Assembly: GCA_963708095.1 (NCBI GenBank)
Contig: OY970182.1
Coordinates: forward strand, 3,596,001 to 3,660,000
Direction of reading: 5' to 3'
Origin: JAJZVS01 sp963708095
GTDB taxonomy: Bacteria > Pseudomonadota > Alphaproteobacteria > Acetobacterales > Acetobacteraceae
DNA length: 64,000 bases
A model generated the notes under the pieces. That model made no database searches. It was not told where the DNA came from and saw nothing but the letters and a program-made list of their open reading frames with translations. Shown here piece after piece: positions 8,908-16,881 of this stretch. The position numbers and the translations under genes are program-made. Numbering within the stretch: position 1 is the first letter of the stretch; every line of letters starts with the position of its first letter.

Positions 8908-9579
8908 TCAGAACACGAACGACGGCTTCGGCAGCAGGCTGGGGATCGGCGGGGCGGCGCAGTCGAACATCGGGCGGGTGCGCAGGCCGAACGGGGTCGG
9001 CTCGGCCAGCACCGCCTGCCCCATCATCGCCCCGGCGGCCTGGCGCACGGCGGCCAGGCGCCCGCCATTGGCGCGCAACTGGGTAGCGAAGGCGGGGGGA
9101 ATGTCGCGCACCGCGCCTTCGATCAGGATCACGTCGTAGGGCGCGCCGGCCGGCCAGCCCGCGGCGAGCGGGCCGGCAACCAGTTCCACCCCCGGCGCCG
9201 TTTCCGCCAGCGCGCGGCTGGCCAGGGCGTAGAGGTCGGGCGTGTCCTCCAGCGCGGTGACCCGGGCGCCGCAGGCAGCGAGCAGCGCCGCGCCGTAGCC
9301 GGGGCCGGCCGCCACGACCAAGGCGCGCTCCCCGGGCTGCAGCCCCAGCAGTTGCACCAGCCGGGCGATCACCAGCGGTGCCAGCATCACCCGCCCGCCG
9401 CCGAGCGGGATGTCGTCGTCGCTGTAGGCCAGCGGAGCGAGGCCGGGCGGCAGGAAGCGTTCCCGCGGCAGGGTGCGCATCGCGTACAGGATGCGCGGGT
9501 CGGCCACCTTGTTGGGGCGGACCTGGCTGTCCACCATGCGGGTGCGGGCATCGGCGAAGTCGAACACGGCCAGGTCCAT
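8908..9579 (-). CDS. Protein-L-isoaspartate O-methyltransferase-like protein (Pcm family, divergent)
   Basis: A 223-residue Pcm-family protein. The start MDLAVFDFADARTRMVDSQV is typical of the alphaproteobacterial paralogue that usually lies directly upstream of tolC. A SAM-binding glycine loop (AAGPGYG) is present near residue 90. The canonical Pcm active-site segment ending in QTIS-x-P is replaced by GGGRVMLAP, so isoaspartyl repair activity is doubtful. Here tolC is not adjacent but 11 kb away on the other strand. Confidence 0.75.
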   Translation of the reverse strand: MDLAVFDFADARTRMVDSQVRPNKVADPRILYAMRTLPRERFLPPGLAPLAYSDDDIPLGGGRVMLAPLVIARLVQLLGLQPGERALVVAAGPGYGAALLAACGARVTALEDTPDLYALASRALAETAPGVELVAGPLAAGWPAGAPYDVILIEGAVRDIPPAFATQLRANGGRLAAVRQAAGAMMGQAVLAEPTPFGLRTRPMFDCAAPPIPSLLPKPSFVF

Positions 9580-9707
9580 TGCGGTCTCGCGGAGTGATCG
9601 GGGTGGTGCGGCTTATACGGCGGCCCGCGCTGCGACGCCAGGGCGCGGGCGGTTTGCGCCGCTTGACCGCCCCCCCGGTCGCAGCCGATATACTGCTGCC
9701 CGCGGCC

Positions 9708-9781
9708 GGTCCGGTGGCAGAGTGGTGATGCAGCGGACTGCAAATCCGCGAATGTGGGTTCGATTCCCGCCCGGACCTCCA
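9708..9781 (+). tRNA. tRNA-Cys (anticodon GCA), CCA encoded
   Basis: A complete cloverleaf: acceptor arms GGTCCGG (9708-9714) and CCGGACC (9771-9777), a D-arm with GTGGTGATGC, an anticodon stem GCGGA/TCCGC around a loop carrying GCA at 9740-9742, and the T-loop GTTCGATTC. The discriminator is T, as expected for tRNA-Cys, followed by an encoded CCA at 9779-9781. It is a solitary tRNA gene between the Pcm-like and LprI-like genes, with a tandem repeat 30 bases downstream. Confidence 0.96.
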
Positions 9782-9810
9782 GCTTCCCGCAACGTGCTGG
9801 TCATTCAGGG

Positions 9811-9855
9811 GCCCCCTTGGCAGGGGCCCCCTTGGCAGGGACCCCCTTGGCAGGG
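9811..9855 (+). repeat. Three tandem copies of a 15-bp hairpin-forming unit downstream of tRNA-Cys
   Basis: Three head-to-tail copies of a 15-base unit (GCCCCCTTGGCAGGG, with the third beginning A) are followed by a partial fourth. Each unit is nearly self-complementary (GCCCC...GGGGC), so the array can fold into one or more strong hairpins. It lies just after the tRNA gene and could act in 3'-end formation or termination, although no T-run follows. Confidence 0.8.
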
Positions 9856-9935
9856 ACCCAACCGGGCGGCGGATTGAGCGGGTGCAGCCCCTTCTTCACG
9901 GTCACGCCGAAACATCCCCCCCTGAGACATCGCCC

Positions 9936-10328
9936 ATGAGGCTTCCCGCTGCCGCCGGCGCCCTCGCTCTCGTCCTGGTCGCAACCCCGGCGCTGGCCGA
10001 ATCCTGCGCGAACGCCCGGACCCAGGCGGGAATGAACCTCTGTGCTGGTCGCGACCTCGCCGCCGCCGACCAGGCGCTGAACGCCACCTATCGCGCGCTC
10101 GTCGCCAAGATCACGCCCGTCGGACGAAGCAGCCTGCGCGCGGCGGAGCAGGCCTGGATCGCCTACCGCGACCGGCAATGCGCGTTTGAGACCATGGGCA
10201 CCGCCGACGGCTCGGCCCATCCCATGGTGGTCGCCCTGTGCCGCACCGCCCTTACCCGCCAGCAAACCGCCCGCCTGGCCGCGCAACTGTCCTGCGAGGA
10301 AGGTGACCTGAGCTGCGGCGGCCAGTAG
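9936..10328 (+). CDS. LprI-like (DUF1311) secreted protein
   Basis: A 130-residue periplasmic protein of the DUF1311 group, which includes lysozyme-inhibitor LprI-type domains. A clear signal peptide ends at ATPALA-ES around residue 21. Paired cysteines (in ESCANAR, NLCAGR, RQCAFE, ALCRTA, LSCEEG and LSCGG) are as expected for this disulphide-rich fold, and the conserved AAEQAWIAYRDRQC is present. The ATG at 9936 is chosen because it begins the signal peptide; an earlier in-frame ATG at 9882 adds a non-signal-like extension. Function in this organism is unknown. Confidence 0.75.
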   Translation: MRLPAAAGALALVLVATPALAESCANARTQAGMNLCAGRDLAAADQALNATYRALVAKITPVGRSSLRAAEQAWIAYRDRQCAFETMGTADGSAHPMVVALCRTALTRQQTARLAAQLSCEEGDLSCGGQ

Positions 10329-10444
10329 GGCGCGCATCCGAAATCGCTGGTCGTGCCCGTGCGGCCGGCACGGCAGATGCCGCGGGCGGTCCGGCGCCAT
10401 CCGGACCGCTCTCCGTCCGCGCCCGATCGGTCGGAAAGCCCGCC

Positions 10445-10963
10445 TCATCCGCGCCGCTGCGACCGCGGCCACAGACCGCACAGGGGTCCGCCGGCCCCGC
10501 CGACGGGATCGCTCCCCGGGAAGCTGACGCCTGCGATCGTCCGCAGCATGGCGGCCGTCGGCGCCGCGCGGCAGACGTCGAAACTCTGGCCCGGCGGGTA
10601 GGCGCCCACGACCAGGAAATCCGTGCTGGCCGCGATCCGGCAGTGCCCGGTGCCGGCGGGCAGCAGCGCGACATCGCCGGCGGCGACCCGCACCTCCCGT
10701 CCTCCCGGTCCGCCGAGCATCAGCCGTGCTGTCCCCGCCGCGATGCCGAGCACCTCGTGGGCGGTCGCGTGATAGTGGTGGTAGGCATACACGCCGTTCC
10801 GCCATTGCGCTGGCCAGCCGTTCCGGCGGAACAGGTCCTCCAGGCCGGAGGCCGTCTCCTCCGGCGTTCCCGGCGGCAGCACGCTCCGGTACAGCAGCAC
10901 GGGCAGGCGGGAATTGTTCGGCACCCATGCGTTGGGCTGCAAGGCCAGGGTCTCGACCGTCAC
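10445..10963 (-). CDS. YjlB-like cupin protein
   Basis: A 172-residue single-domain cupin. The metal-binding pattern is readable as HHYH...HEVLG in the first cupin motif and G-DVALLPAGTGH in the second, followed by VVGAYPPGQ, typical of the YjlB group. The start is a GTG at 10961-10963 that overlaps the stop of the upstream DUF1810 gene as GTGA, with GGAG just upstream, so the two genes are translationally coupled. No substrate can be named. Confidence 0.75.
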   Translation of the reverse strand: MTVETLALQPNAWVPNNSRLPVLLYRSVLPPGTPEETASGLEDLFRRNGWPAQWRNGVYAYHHYHATAHEVLGIAAGTARLMLGGPGGREVRVAAGDVALLPAGTGHCRIAASTDFLVVGAYPPGQSFDVCRAAPTAAMLRTIAGVSFPGSDPVGGAGGPLCGLWPRSQRRG

Positions 10964-11400
10964 GGCTCCGTCCTCATCTGCGCCACCAGCTCCGTGGTCA
11001 GCCGATCGGGTGCGCCGCCGAAATACGCGGTGAGCGCGGCCTTGAACACCGGCGCAGCGCCCTCGATCAGCGCGAACAAGCTCATGCAGGAATGGAATTT
11101 CAGATCGTCGGGAGAGCCGAAGATCTGATGGACCGACCGGCCTTCCACCCGGTTGACCAGCTCGGTGCACGCGACCAGCCGAGGCCCGAGAATCGGGTGG
11201 CGCAAGTAGGCCCGCGCCTCGTTGAGCGAGGCGATGGCGTAGCGCCGCGCCATGGGGCTGTGCCCCAGGCCGCTCGCCTGGGGGAACACGAACCACATCC
11301 AATGGCTGCGCTTGCAGCCCGCGGAAAGTTCGCGACGGACGTGCTCCATAACCGGGTCCTGCGCCTGGACGAAGCGATCGAGATCGTATGGGTCGGTCAT
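10960..11400 (-). CDS. DUF1810 family protein
   Basis: A 146-residue protein of the DUF1810 (YbjX/calpastatin-like annotation) family, recognised by DLDRFVQAQDPV, the SHWMWFVFPQ-x-x-GLG segment, and the later DDLKFHSCMSLF. These are diagnostic of the family, which has no established biochemical role. It is the first gene of a two-gene minus-strand unit with the cupin gene, overlapping it by four bases. Confidence 0.85.
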   Translation of the reverse strand: MTDPYDLDRFVQAQDPVMEHVRRELSAGCKRSHWMWFVFPQASGLGHSPMARRYAIASLNEARAYLRHPILGPRLVACTELVNRVEGRSVHQIFGSPDDLKFHSCMSLFALIEGAAPVFKAALTAYFGGAPDRLTTELVAQMRTEP

Positions 11401-11857
11401 CCTTCACCCTCCTGGTTGCCGCGCGACCGCGTGCGGCATGCGATGACGGTGCTGCCGTTGCCCCCGGCCGGCGTGGCCGGGTGTGATCCGCCGCCGCGTC
11501 GGATGCACGTCACGATGCCGGAAAGCAGATTCTCTTCGGTGTGTCGCGGAGCGCGTGGTTCTTCGGCATCGGATTATGACCCTCCGGTTGCGGATTGCCC
11601 GATCGGGGGGTATCCCCGGAGCCGCAAGACAGCGGCAAGCGGCCTCGCTGGCGATATCGGCGAGCGCGCGCAGGGACATGCACGATCACAGGGCGCCCGA
11701 GCGGCGCAGAGGTGACTAGAGACGATGACGAGCTACTCCGTTCGTTCCCGCCGCTTTCCCGATCCCCGGTTCCGATCGCCGCCCGCCCTTCCGGCTTCTT
11801 CGGGCCGGACACCCCCGAGGACTTGCCGCGTGTCCGCACCTGCCCGCCGTGGCCGTC
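11401..11857. other. Intergenic region between divergent DUF1810 and CLC genes, no gene seen
   Basis: About 450 bases with only short compositional open frames on both strands. I see no conserved protein, RNA or clear promoter boxes. It must hold the promoters of the DUF1810-cupin unit (minus) and the CLC-methyltransferase unit (plus). Confidence 0.45.
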
Positions 11858-13495
11858 ATGGCTGAGGCGACCGGGTCCATTCCTCTCCCCGGCGCCCCCG
11901 CTGCCGCCGGCCTCGCGCGCCCCCGCAGGATATTGTCGCGCACCTGGCGACGGCTCGTGCGGGTGCAGTGGATGCGCGGCCAGCGCGGCATCCTGTTCCT
12001 GGCGGGCGGCGCGCTCATCGGCGTGGCCGGCGTCGGGATGGCGATCGGCGCCAGCGCGGCCGAGTTGCAGTTCGACCGGCTGCTCGCGCTCTGGCATTAC
12101 GCCTCGCTGGTGGTCACGCCGGTCGGTTTTGCGCTGCTCGCCTGGATCACCCGCCGCTTCGTGACCAACTCCGAAGGCAGCGGCATTCCGCAGGCGATCG
12201 CGGCGCGCAAGCTGTGGGACCAGGGGGCGCGCGCCAAGCTCGTCAGCCTGCGCATCGGGTTCGGCAAGATCGCGTTGACCCTGGCGGGGCTGCTGTGCGG
12301 CGCGTCGATCGGGCGCGAGGGACCGACGGTGCAGGTCGGCGCCTCTATCATGTTCGCGATCGGACGGCTGTCGCCGGCGCGCCAGCCGGGGTTGATCCTG
12401 GCCGGCGCGGCGGCGGGGATTGCCGCGGCGTTCAACACCCCGCTCGCCGGCGTGGTGTTCGCGATCGAGGAAATGAGCCGCGCGTTCGACGAACGCTCCA
12501 ACGGTCTGGTGATCGGTGCGATCGTGGCTGCCGGCATCGTCTCCACCGCGCTGCTCGGCAACTACACGTATTTCGGCGTGACGTCGTCGGATCTTGGTGG
12601 CGGCATCGGCTGGCTCGGGGTGCCGCTGTGCGGGGTCGTGGGCGGGCTGCTGGGCGGGGCGTTCTCGCGGACACTGGTGGAAGTGGCGCGCGGCCTGCCG
12701 GGGCGGTTCGGGGTTGCGTGCAAGGCGCATCCGGTGGTGTTCGCGTTCGGGTGCGGGCTGCTGGTCGCCGTGTGCGGGGTGCTGTCGGGCAATACGATCT
12801 TCGGCACCGGCTATCGGCATATCAAGGCGGTGATCGACCACGGCGGGACGTTGCCGCTGACGTTCGGGCCGCTGAAGATGATCGCCACGACGGTATCCTC
12901 GATCGCCGGCATTCCGGGCGGGCTGTTCTCGCCGTCGCTCGCGGTGGGGGGCGGGATCGGCTTCGACATTGCGCGGCTGCTGCCGGGGGCGCCAGTGGAT
13001 GCGATCGTGATCCTGGGGATGGTCGGGTATTTCTCCGGGGTGGTGCAGGCGCCGATCACCGCCTTCGCCATCGTTGCCGAGATGACCGCGGACCACAGCA
13101 TGATCGTGCCGCTGATGGCGACATCGATGATCGGGACGATCAGTTCGCGGCTGATCTGCTCGGAGGGCGTATACCATATCCTGTCGCGCAACTATTACCG
13201 GCGCTACGCGCCCGGGGTGGACGTGATCGCGACAGCCGGCGGCCCGGGACCGGTCGCGCCAGGGTCGGACAATCCAGGATCGGACAATCCAGGATCGGAC
13301 AATCCAGGATCGGACAGTCCAGGATCGGACAATCCAGGATCGGACAATCCAGGATCGGACAATCCAGGATCGGACAATCCAGGATCGGACAATCCAGGAT
13401 CGGACAGTCCAGGATCGGACAGTCCAGGATCGGACAGTCCAGGATCGGACAATCCAGGATCGGACGGGGACGATCGGACAGCCGGGGGTCGGTGA
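11858..13495 (+). CDS. CLC-family chloride/proton antiporter with a C-terminal pentapeptide-repeat tail
   Basis: An inner-membrane ClC transporter, 545 residues from the ATG at 11858; a GTG three codons upstream is an alternative, and neither has a clear ribosome site. The three ion-selectivity motifs are present: GSGIP at 107-111, GREGP with the gating glutamate E154, and GIPGGLFSPSLA. An internal glutamate pair (IEEM, about 203-206) matches the proton-path glutamate of exchangers, so Cl-/H+ exchange is more likely than a passive channel. After the last membrane segment and a short linker, the C-terminus is fourteen tandem copies of Pro-Gly-Ser-Asp-Asn/Ser, then a short end. The tail comes from a 15-bp DNA repeat (see that entry). 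The stop is one base before the start of the next gene. Confidence 0.9.
   Translation: MAEATGSIPLPGAPAAAGLARPRRILSRTWRRLVRVQWMRGQRGILFLAGGALIGVAGVGMAIGASAAELQFDRLLALWHYASLVVTPVGFALLAWITRRFVTNSEGSGIPQAIAARKLWDQGARAKLVSLRIGFGKIALTLAGLLCGASIGREGPTVQVGASIMFAIGRLSPARQPGLILAGAAAGIAAAFNTPLAGVVFAIEEMSRAFDERSNGLVIGAIVAAGIVSTALLGNYTYFGVTSSDLGGGIGWLGVPLCGVVGGLLGGAFSRTLVEVARGLPGRFGVACKAHPVVFAFGCGLLVAVCGVLSGNTIFGTGYRHIKAVIDHGGTLPLTFGPLKMIATTVSSIAGIPGGLFSPSLAVGGGIGFDIARLLPGAPVDAIVILGMVGYFSGVVQAPITAFAIVAEMTADHSMIVPLMATSMIGTISSRLICSEGVYHILSRNYYRRYAPGVDVIATAGGPGPVAPGSDNPGSDNPGSDNPGSDSPGSDNPGSDNPGSDNPGSDNPGSDNPGSDSPGSDSPGSDSPGSDNPGSDGDDRTAGGR
13259..13468 (+). repeat. Fourteen tandem copies of a 15-bp unit inside the CLC gene
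   Basis: A perfect 15-base periodicity (unit CCAGGATCGGACAAT, with AAT/AGT variation at the last codon and GGG replacing GGA in the first copy) runs for 210 bases. It encodes PGSDN or PGSDS in the CLC frame. Because 15 is a multiple of three, changes in copy number alter tail length without a frameshift. The near identity of the copies suggests recent expansion by slippage. Confidence 0.95.
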
Positions 13496-13496
13496 C

Positions 13497-14174
13497 ATGA
13501 TCGCGCGCCTCCTGTTCCAGACGGGGGGCTTGCTTGTGATTCTGGCGGCCTTGCTGTTCCTGCCGGCCGGAACCCTGCGGTGGCCGCAAGCCTGGGCGCT
13601 GCTGGCCGAATTGGGCGCACTCAGTCTGGCCATCGGCCTGTGGCTGGCGCGCCACGATCCGGCGCTGCTGCGGGAGCGACTGCGTTCGCCCGTGCAGCGC
13701 GGCCAGAAGCGCTGGGACAGGATCGGCGTCGTCGGCCTCCTCCTGTTCTGGTGCGCGTGGTGCGTGCTGATGGCGCTGGATGCCCGGCGCTTCCACGGAT
13801 CGAACGTTCCGTTGGGATTGCAGCTCCTTGGCGCCGCCGGCATCGCTTTTGGGACCTACGTCTCCGGTCTCGTGTTCCGGGAGAACAGCTTCGCCGCCGC
13901 CGTGGTGAAGGTGCAACGGGAGCGCGGCCACAAGGTGGTGGTCACCGGCCCGTACCGCATTGTCCGGCATCCGATGTACGCCGGAGCGCTGTTCGTGCTG
14001 ATCGGCATTCCGCTGCTCCTGGGATCCTGGTGGGGTCTTGCTCTGTCGCCCATCCTGATGATCGGTCTCGCGGTTCGGTCGGTGCTGGAGGAGCGCGTGC
14101 TGGAAGCCGAGCTGGGTGGTTACGCCGCCTACAAGGTAATCGTCCGCTACCGGCTGATCCCGTTCATCTGGTGA
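13497..14174 (+). CDS. Isoprenylcysteine carboxyl methyltransferase (ICMT)-like membrane methyltransferase
   Basis: A 225-residue integral membrane protein with four to five hydrophobic segments. The ICMT/phospholipid-methyltransferase signature is near the C-terminus: GPYRIVRHPMYAGAL about residues 151-165, then EERVLEAELGGYAAYK. In bacteria this fold methylates small molecules or lipids using SAM; the true substrate is not known. The ATG follows the CLC stop by one base, so the two genes form an operon. Confidence 0.8.
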   Translation: MIARLLFQTGGLLVILAALLFLPAGTLRWPQAWALLAELGALSLAIGLWLARHDPALLRERLRSPVQRGQKRWDRIGVVGLLLFWCAWCVLMALDARRFHGSNVPLGLQLLGAAGIAFGTYVSGLVFRENSFAAAVVKVQRERGHKVVVTGPYRIVRHPMYAGALFVLIGIPLLLGSWWGLALSPILMIGLAVRSVLEERVLEAELGGYAAYKVIVRYRLIPFIW

Positions 14175-14264
14175 GCGTTTGATGCCAATCGGCGAAATGA
14201 CCGACCCGTTTGAGGAGCAAGGCCAGGGTACTCGCCCCCTGCTGCGGCGCGCGCAGAGCCGGCC

Positions 14265-16628
14265 CTAGCGGAACTGCACGCGCAGCCCCACGAAGCCGCC
14301 GATCGGCGGCCCGACGCTGTAGCTGCGCGGGTTGGTCAGGCTGGCCACCTGCGCCACCTGCACGGACCCGAGCGCCGTGTAGGTGCCATAGGTATAATAT
14401 CGCGCATCGGTCAGGTTCTCGACGCTGCCGAAGAGCTCGACATCCGGCGTCAGCCGGTAGCGGGTCATCAGGTTCACGACGACATAGCCCGGCAGCGGCT
14501 TGTCCAGATTGGCGGCGTCGCCATACAGGTAGCTCGATGTCACGGCCACGGCCGAGAGGCCGATGCTCCAGCGCCTTGTCGCCTGCCAGTCGAAGCCGAA
14601 CTTGACCGTGTTCTGCGGAACGCCGGGCAGCAAATCACCTGCCAGTACGGTGATCGTCCCGTCGGCGCTGGCAAAGGGGTTGGCGCCCCCCAATTCCACG
14701 AAGCTGCTCTGGTAGCTTGCCACGACGCGCGAATAGGAAATCCACGCGTTCCACCTGTCTGTCTCCAGATGCAGGCCGAGATCGATGCCCTGGCGCAGCA
14801 CCGAGCCGATATTGGCGAAATAGGCGCGGCCCTGGGTGGGCGCGGTGATGAAGGCGATGTCGTCGTCGAGCACGGAGTGATAGTAATCGACATCGTAGCT
14901 CAGGGTTCCGCCGTGGAACACGAGCGCCTGCCCACGCAGCCCGACCTCGAACCGATGTGCGACCACCTGTTTCAGCGCCGGATCGGCGACAAAGAAATTG
15001 GCCAGGCTGCAGGCGTTCTGCGGTCCGGCGCAGGACAGTTCCGCCGGCGTCGGCGCGCGGTTCGCCTCGGAATAGCCGGCATAGACGCTGACCAGCGGCG
15101 TCAGCTGCCAGGTGGCGCCCAGCGCCGGGTTCAGATGCGCATAGACGTGATACCCGTTCAGGTCGCCGCCGTTGTGATCGGTAAGGTCGATGGTCGCGAC
15201 GTTGAGCCGCGCCGAGGCGGTGAGCGCGAGACGCTGCGTGACATGCAGCGTGTCGGCCAGATAGACGCCGTAGTCGCCGCTGCCGATTCCGACCGAGACC
15301 GGGATATTGGTGCCCGGCTCGTCGATCAGCACGCCGGGACCGATGAACGTCCGGCTGACGGGCGTGATCCCGCCGATCAGGCCGCTGGCAGCGAAGCCGG
15401 TCTCTGCACCGTCGTAGTCGAGGCCCGCGACCAGGCGGTTGGCCAGGCCGCCGATCCGTCGCGTATCGGCGAGCTGCGCCGAAGCGCCGTAGCCGTTGGT
15501 ATTGGTGACCTCCTGGTCGAGCTCGGAATAGAAATCGCCCGGTGCAAACGCCGCGATTGGTGCCCCACCCAGCGTCGTGCTGGGGGCGCCGGAGGATTGG
15601 CACAGCGTGGCGGCGCCGGGGAAGCAGGGCAGATCGTTCGGCGCGTTGCCGTTCGCCACTGCCTCGTGGAAATAGTCGTAGTAGGCGAGCAGCCGCAGGC
15701 TGCGGTGCGCGTCGAGCTGCGTCGTCAGCGACAGGCCGAGGCGTGCGTACTGGGTGTCGATGGAGTTCGGCGCCGTATATTGTGCTGAGGGATCGGCCGC
15801 GATGAGCTGCACCGGCGCGGTCCCCGGCCCGTTCAGCGCCGCGTGCGCGGCCGTCAGGTTGACATGCAGCTCCGCCGCCGCGGTGCGCCAGCCGAGATCG
15901 CCGTAGAAAGTCTGGATGTCGGAGGACTGGTCGTCGCGCCAGCCCGCCTCGTGCTGCTCGCCGGCAGCGACGTAGACCGCCTGGTTGCCCTGCTGGCGCC
16001 CGTACTCGATATCGCCTCCCACGCGGCCGAACGAGCCGCCGGACAGATCGATCTGCCCGCCGTCGTCGGTGAAGCCGTTCTTCATCTGCACGTCGATGGC
16101 GCCGCCCAGCGCGTTCAGGCCGAATTCCGGATTGGCGTCCTGCACCGTCAGGCTGCGGATTGCGTTCGGCGCCAGCAGGTCCAGCTCCACCGTGTCGCCG
16201 AACGGCTGGTTGAAACGGATGCCATCGACATAGACGGCCAGCCCCTGCGGCGTGCCCTGCAGCGGCGAGATTTCGAACCCGTGATAGACGATGCCGGGCT
16301 GGAACGGATTGCCGGCGGCGTCCGACAGGCTCACGCCGGTCGCGCGCCGGTCCAGCGCGGCGAACGGATCGGGCAGGCCGTTGGGCGCCAGCGCCGCGCC
16401 CCCGAGCACCTGTACCGCCTGCGGTGCGGTGGCGGCATCAATCCCGGTGCGGATGCGCGGCTGGCTCGAGACCTCGATCGGCGTTGTCTGCACGACCACG
16501 TCCGCCGGATTGCCGCCGAGTCCGGCTTGCGCCGGCGGCGTCTGCGCGTGCGCGGCCATTCCGCCTGCCAGCCCCGCAAGGACCACCCAGGCGGCATAGC
16601 ATCCGGTTCGGCCGCGCCTGGTCGGCAT
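14265..16628 (-). CDS. TonB-dependent outer-membrane receptor
   Basis: A 787-residue receptor with a signal peptide ending GGMAAHAQ (about residue 29), a plug domain (about 60-200, with YVDGIRFNQPFGD and NALGGAIDVQMKNG) and a large beta-barrel ending in GLRVQFR. The penultimate phenylalanine is close to the usual terminal aromatic. The ATG at 16628 starts the signal peptide; an upstream in-frame ATG adds a non-signal extension. No siderophore, heme or B12 gene neighbours it and no Fur-like site was seen, so the ligand is unknown. Confidence 0.85.
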   Translation of the reverse strand: MPTRRGRTGCYAAWVVLAGLAGGMAAHAQTPPAQAGLGGNPADVVVQTTPIEVSSQPRIRTGIDAATAPQAVQVLGGAALAPNGLPDPFAALDRRATGVSLSDAAGNPFQPGIVYHGFEISPLQGTPQGLAVYVDGIRFNQPFGDTVELDLLAPNAIRSLTVQDANPEFGLNALGGAIDVQMKNGFTDDGGQIDLSGGSFGRVGGDIEYGRQQGNQAVYVAAGEQHEAGWRDDQSSDIQTFYGDLGWRTAAAELHVNLTAAHAALNGPGTAPVQLIAADPSAQYTAPNSIDTQYARLGLSLTTQLDAHRSLRLLAYYDYFHEAVANGNAPNDLPCFPGAATLCQSSGAPSTTLGGAPIAAFAPGDFYSELDQEVTNTNGYGASAQLADTRRIGGLANRLVAGLDYDGAETGFAASGLIGGITPVSRTFIGPGVLIDEPGTNIPVSVGIGSGDYGVYLADTLHVTQRLALTASARLNVATIDLTDHNGGDLNGYHVYAHLNPALGATWQLTPLVSVYAGYSEANRAPTPAELSCAGPQNACSLANFFVADPALKQVVAHRFEVGLRGQALVFHGGTLSYDVDYYHSVLDDDIAFITAPTQGRAYFANIGSVLRQGIDLGLHLETDRWNAWISYSRVVASYQSSFVELGGANPFASADGTITVLAGDLLPGVPQNTVKFGFDWQATRRWSIGLSAVAVTSSYLYGDAANLDKPLPGYVVVNLMTRYRLTPDVELFGSVENLTDARYYTYGTYTALGSVQVAQVASLTNPRSYSVGPPIGGFVGLRVQFR

Positions 16629-16736
16629 GGCATACTGCCTTCCCTGAATCTCCCCGTCCGGACGGTGCGCTGCGTCAGTTGCCGGAATCAAGGGCGATCG
16701 CCTTGCCAGCAGGGCATCGGGCGAACGTCCGGCGCG

Positions 16737-16763
16737 TCACCTCTCCCACGTGCGGGAGAGATG
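16737..16763. repeat. Dispersed intergenic palindrome (copy 1)
   Basis: The sequence TCACCTCTCC, a short spacer, then GGGAGAGATGA forms an imperfect hairpin in the gap between the TonB receptor and hyuA. Closely related palindromes occur at 28123-28276, 33574-33610, 39527-39550 and 40699-40727. Confidence 0.6.
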
Positions 16764-16881
16764 AAGAAGCCGCCGCCCGCGGTCATTTCCGGTTCCCTCG
16801 ATTGCCCTGCCTTGCCAGCCCCTGCCCCGCCTGTATGACTGGCCCCCGCCCGATGCTGCACTGTGCGAGGACCGTCCGTTC

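Noticed and set aside
9811..9855. Tandem array considered as part of a PPWQG-repeat protein
   Set aside because: The frame that would encode it starts inside the tRNA and has no ribosome site or homology; the tRNA and hairpin explanation is stronger.
9801..10928. A 375-codon minus-strand frame over the LprI-like and cupin genes
   Set aside because: It overlaps well-supported genes on both strands and its translation is low-complexity.
13259..13468. Tandem array considered as a CRISPR
   Set aside because: Units are 15 bp with no spacers, lie inside a coding frame, and no cas genes are present.
11510..13843. A 777-codon open frame on the minus strand opposite the CLC and methyltransferase genes
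   Set aside because: It is antisense to two clear genes, its translation is Arg/Pro/His-rich without family resemblance, and it stays open partly because the 15-bp repeat has no stop in any phase. It is a high-GC shadow frame.
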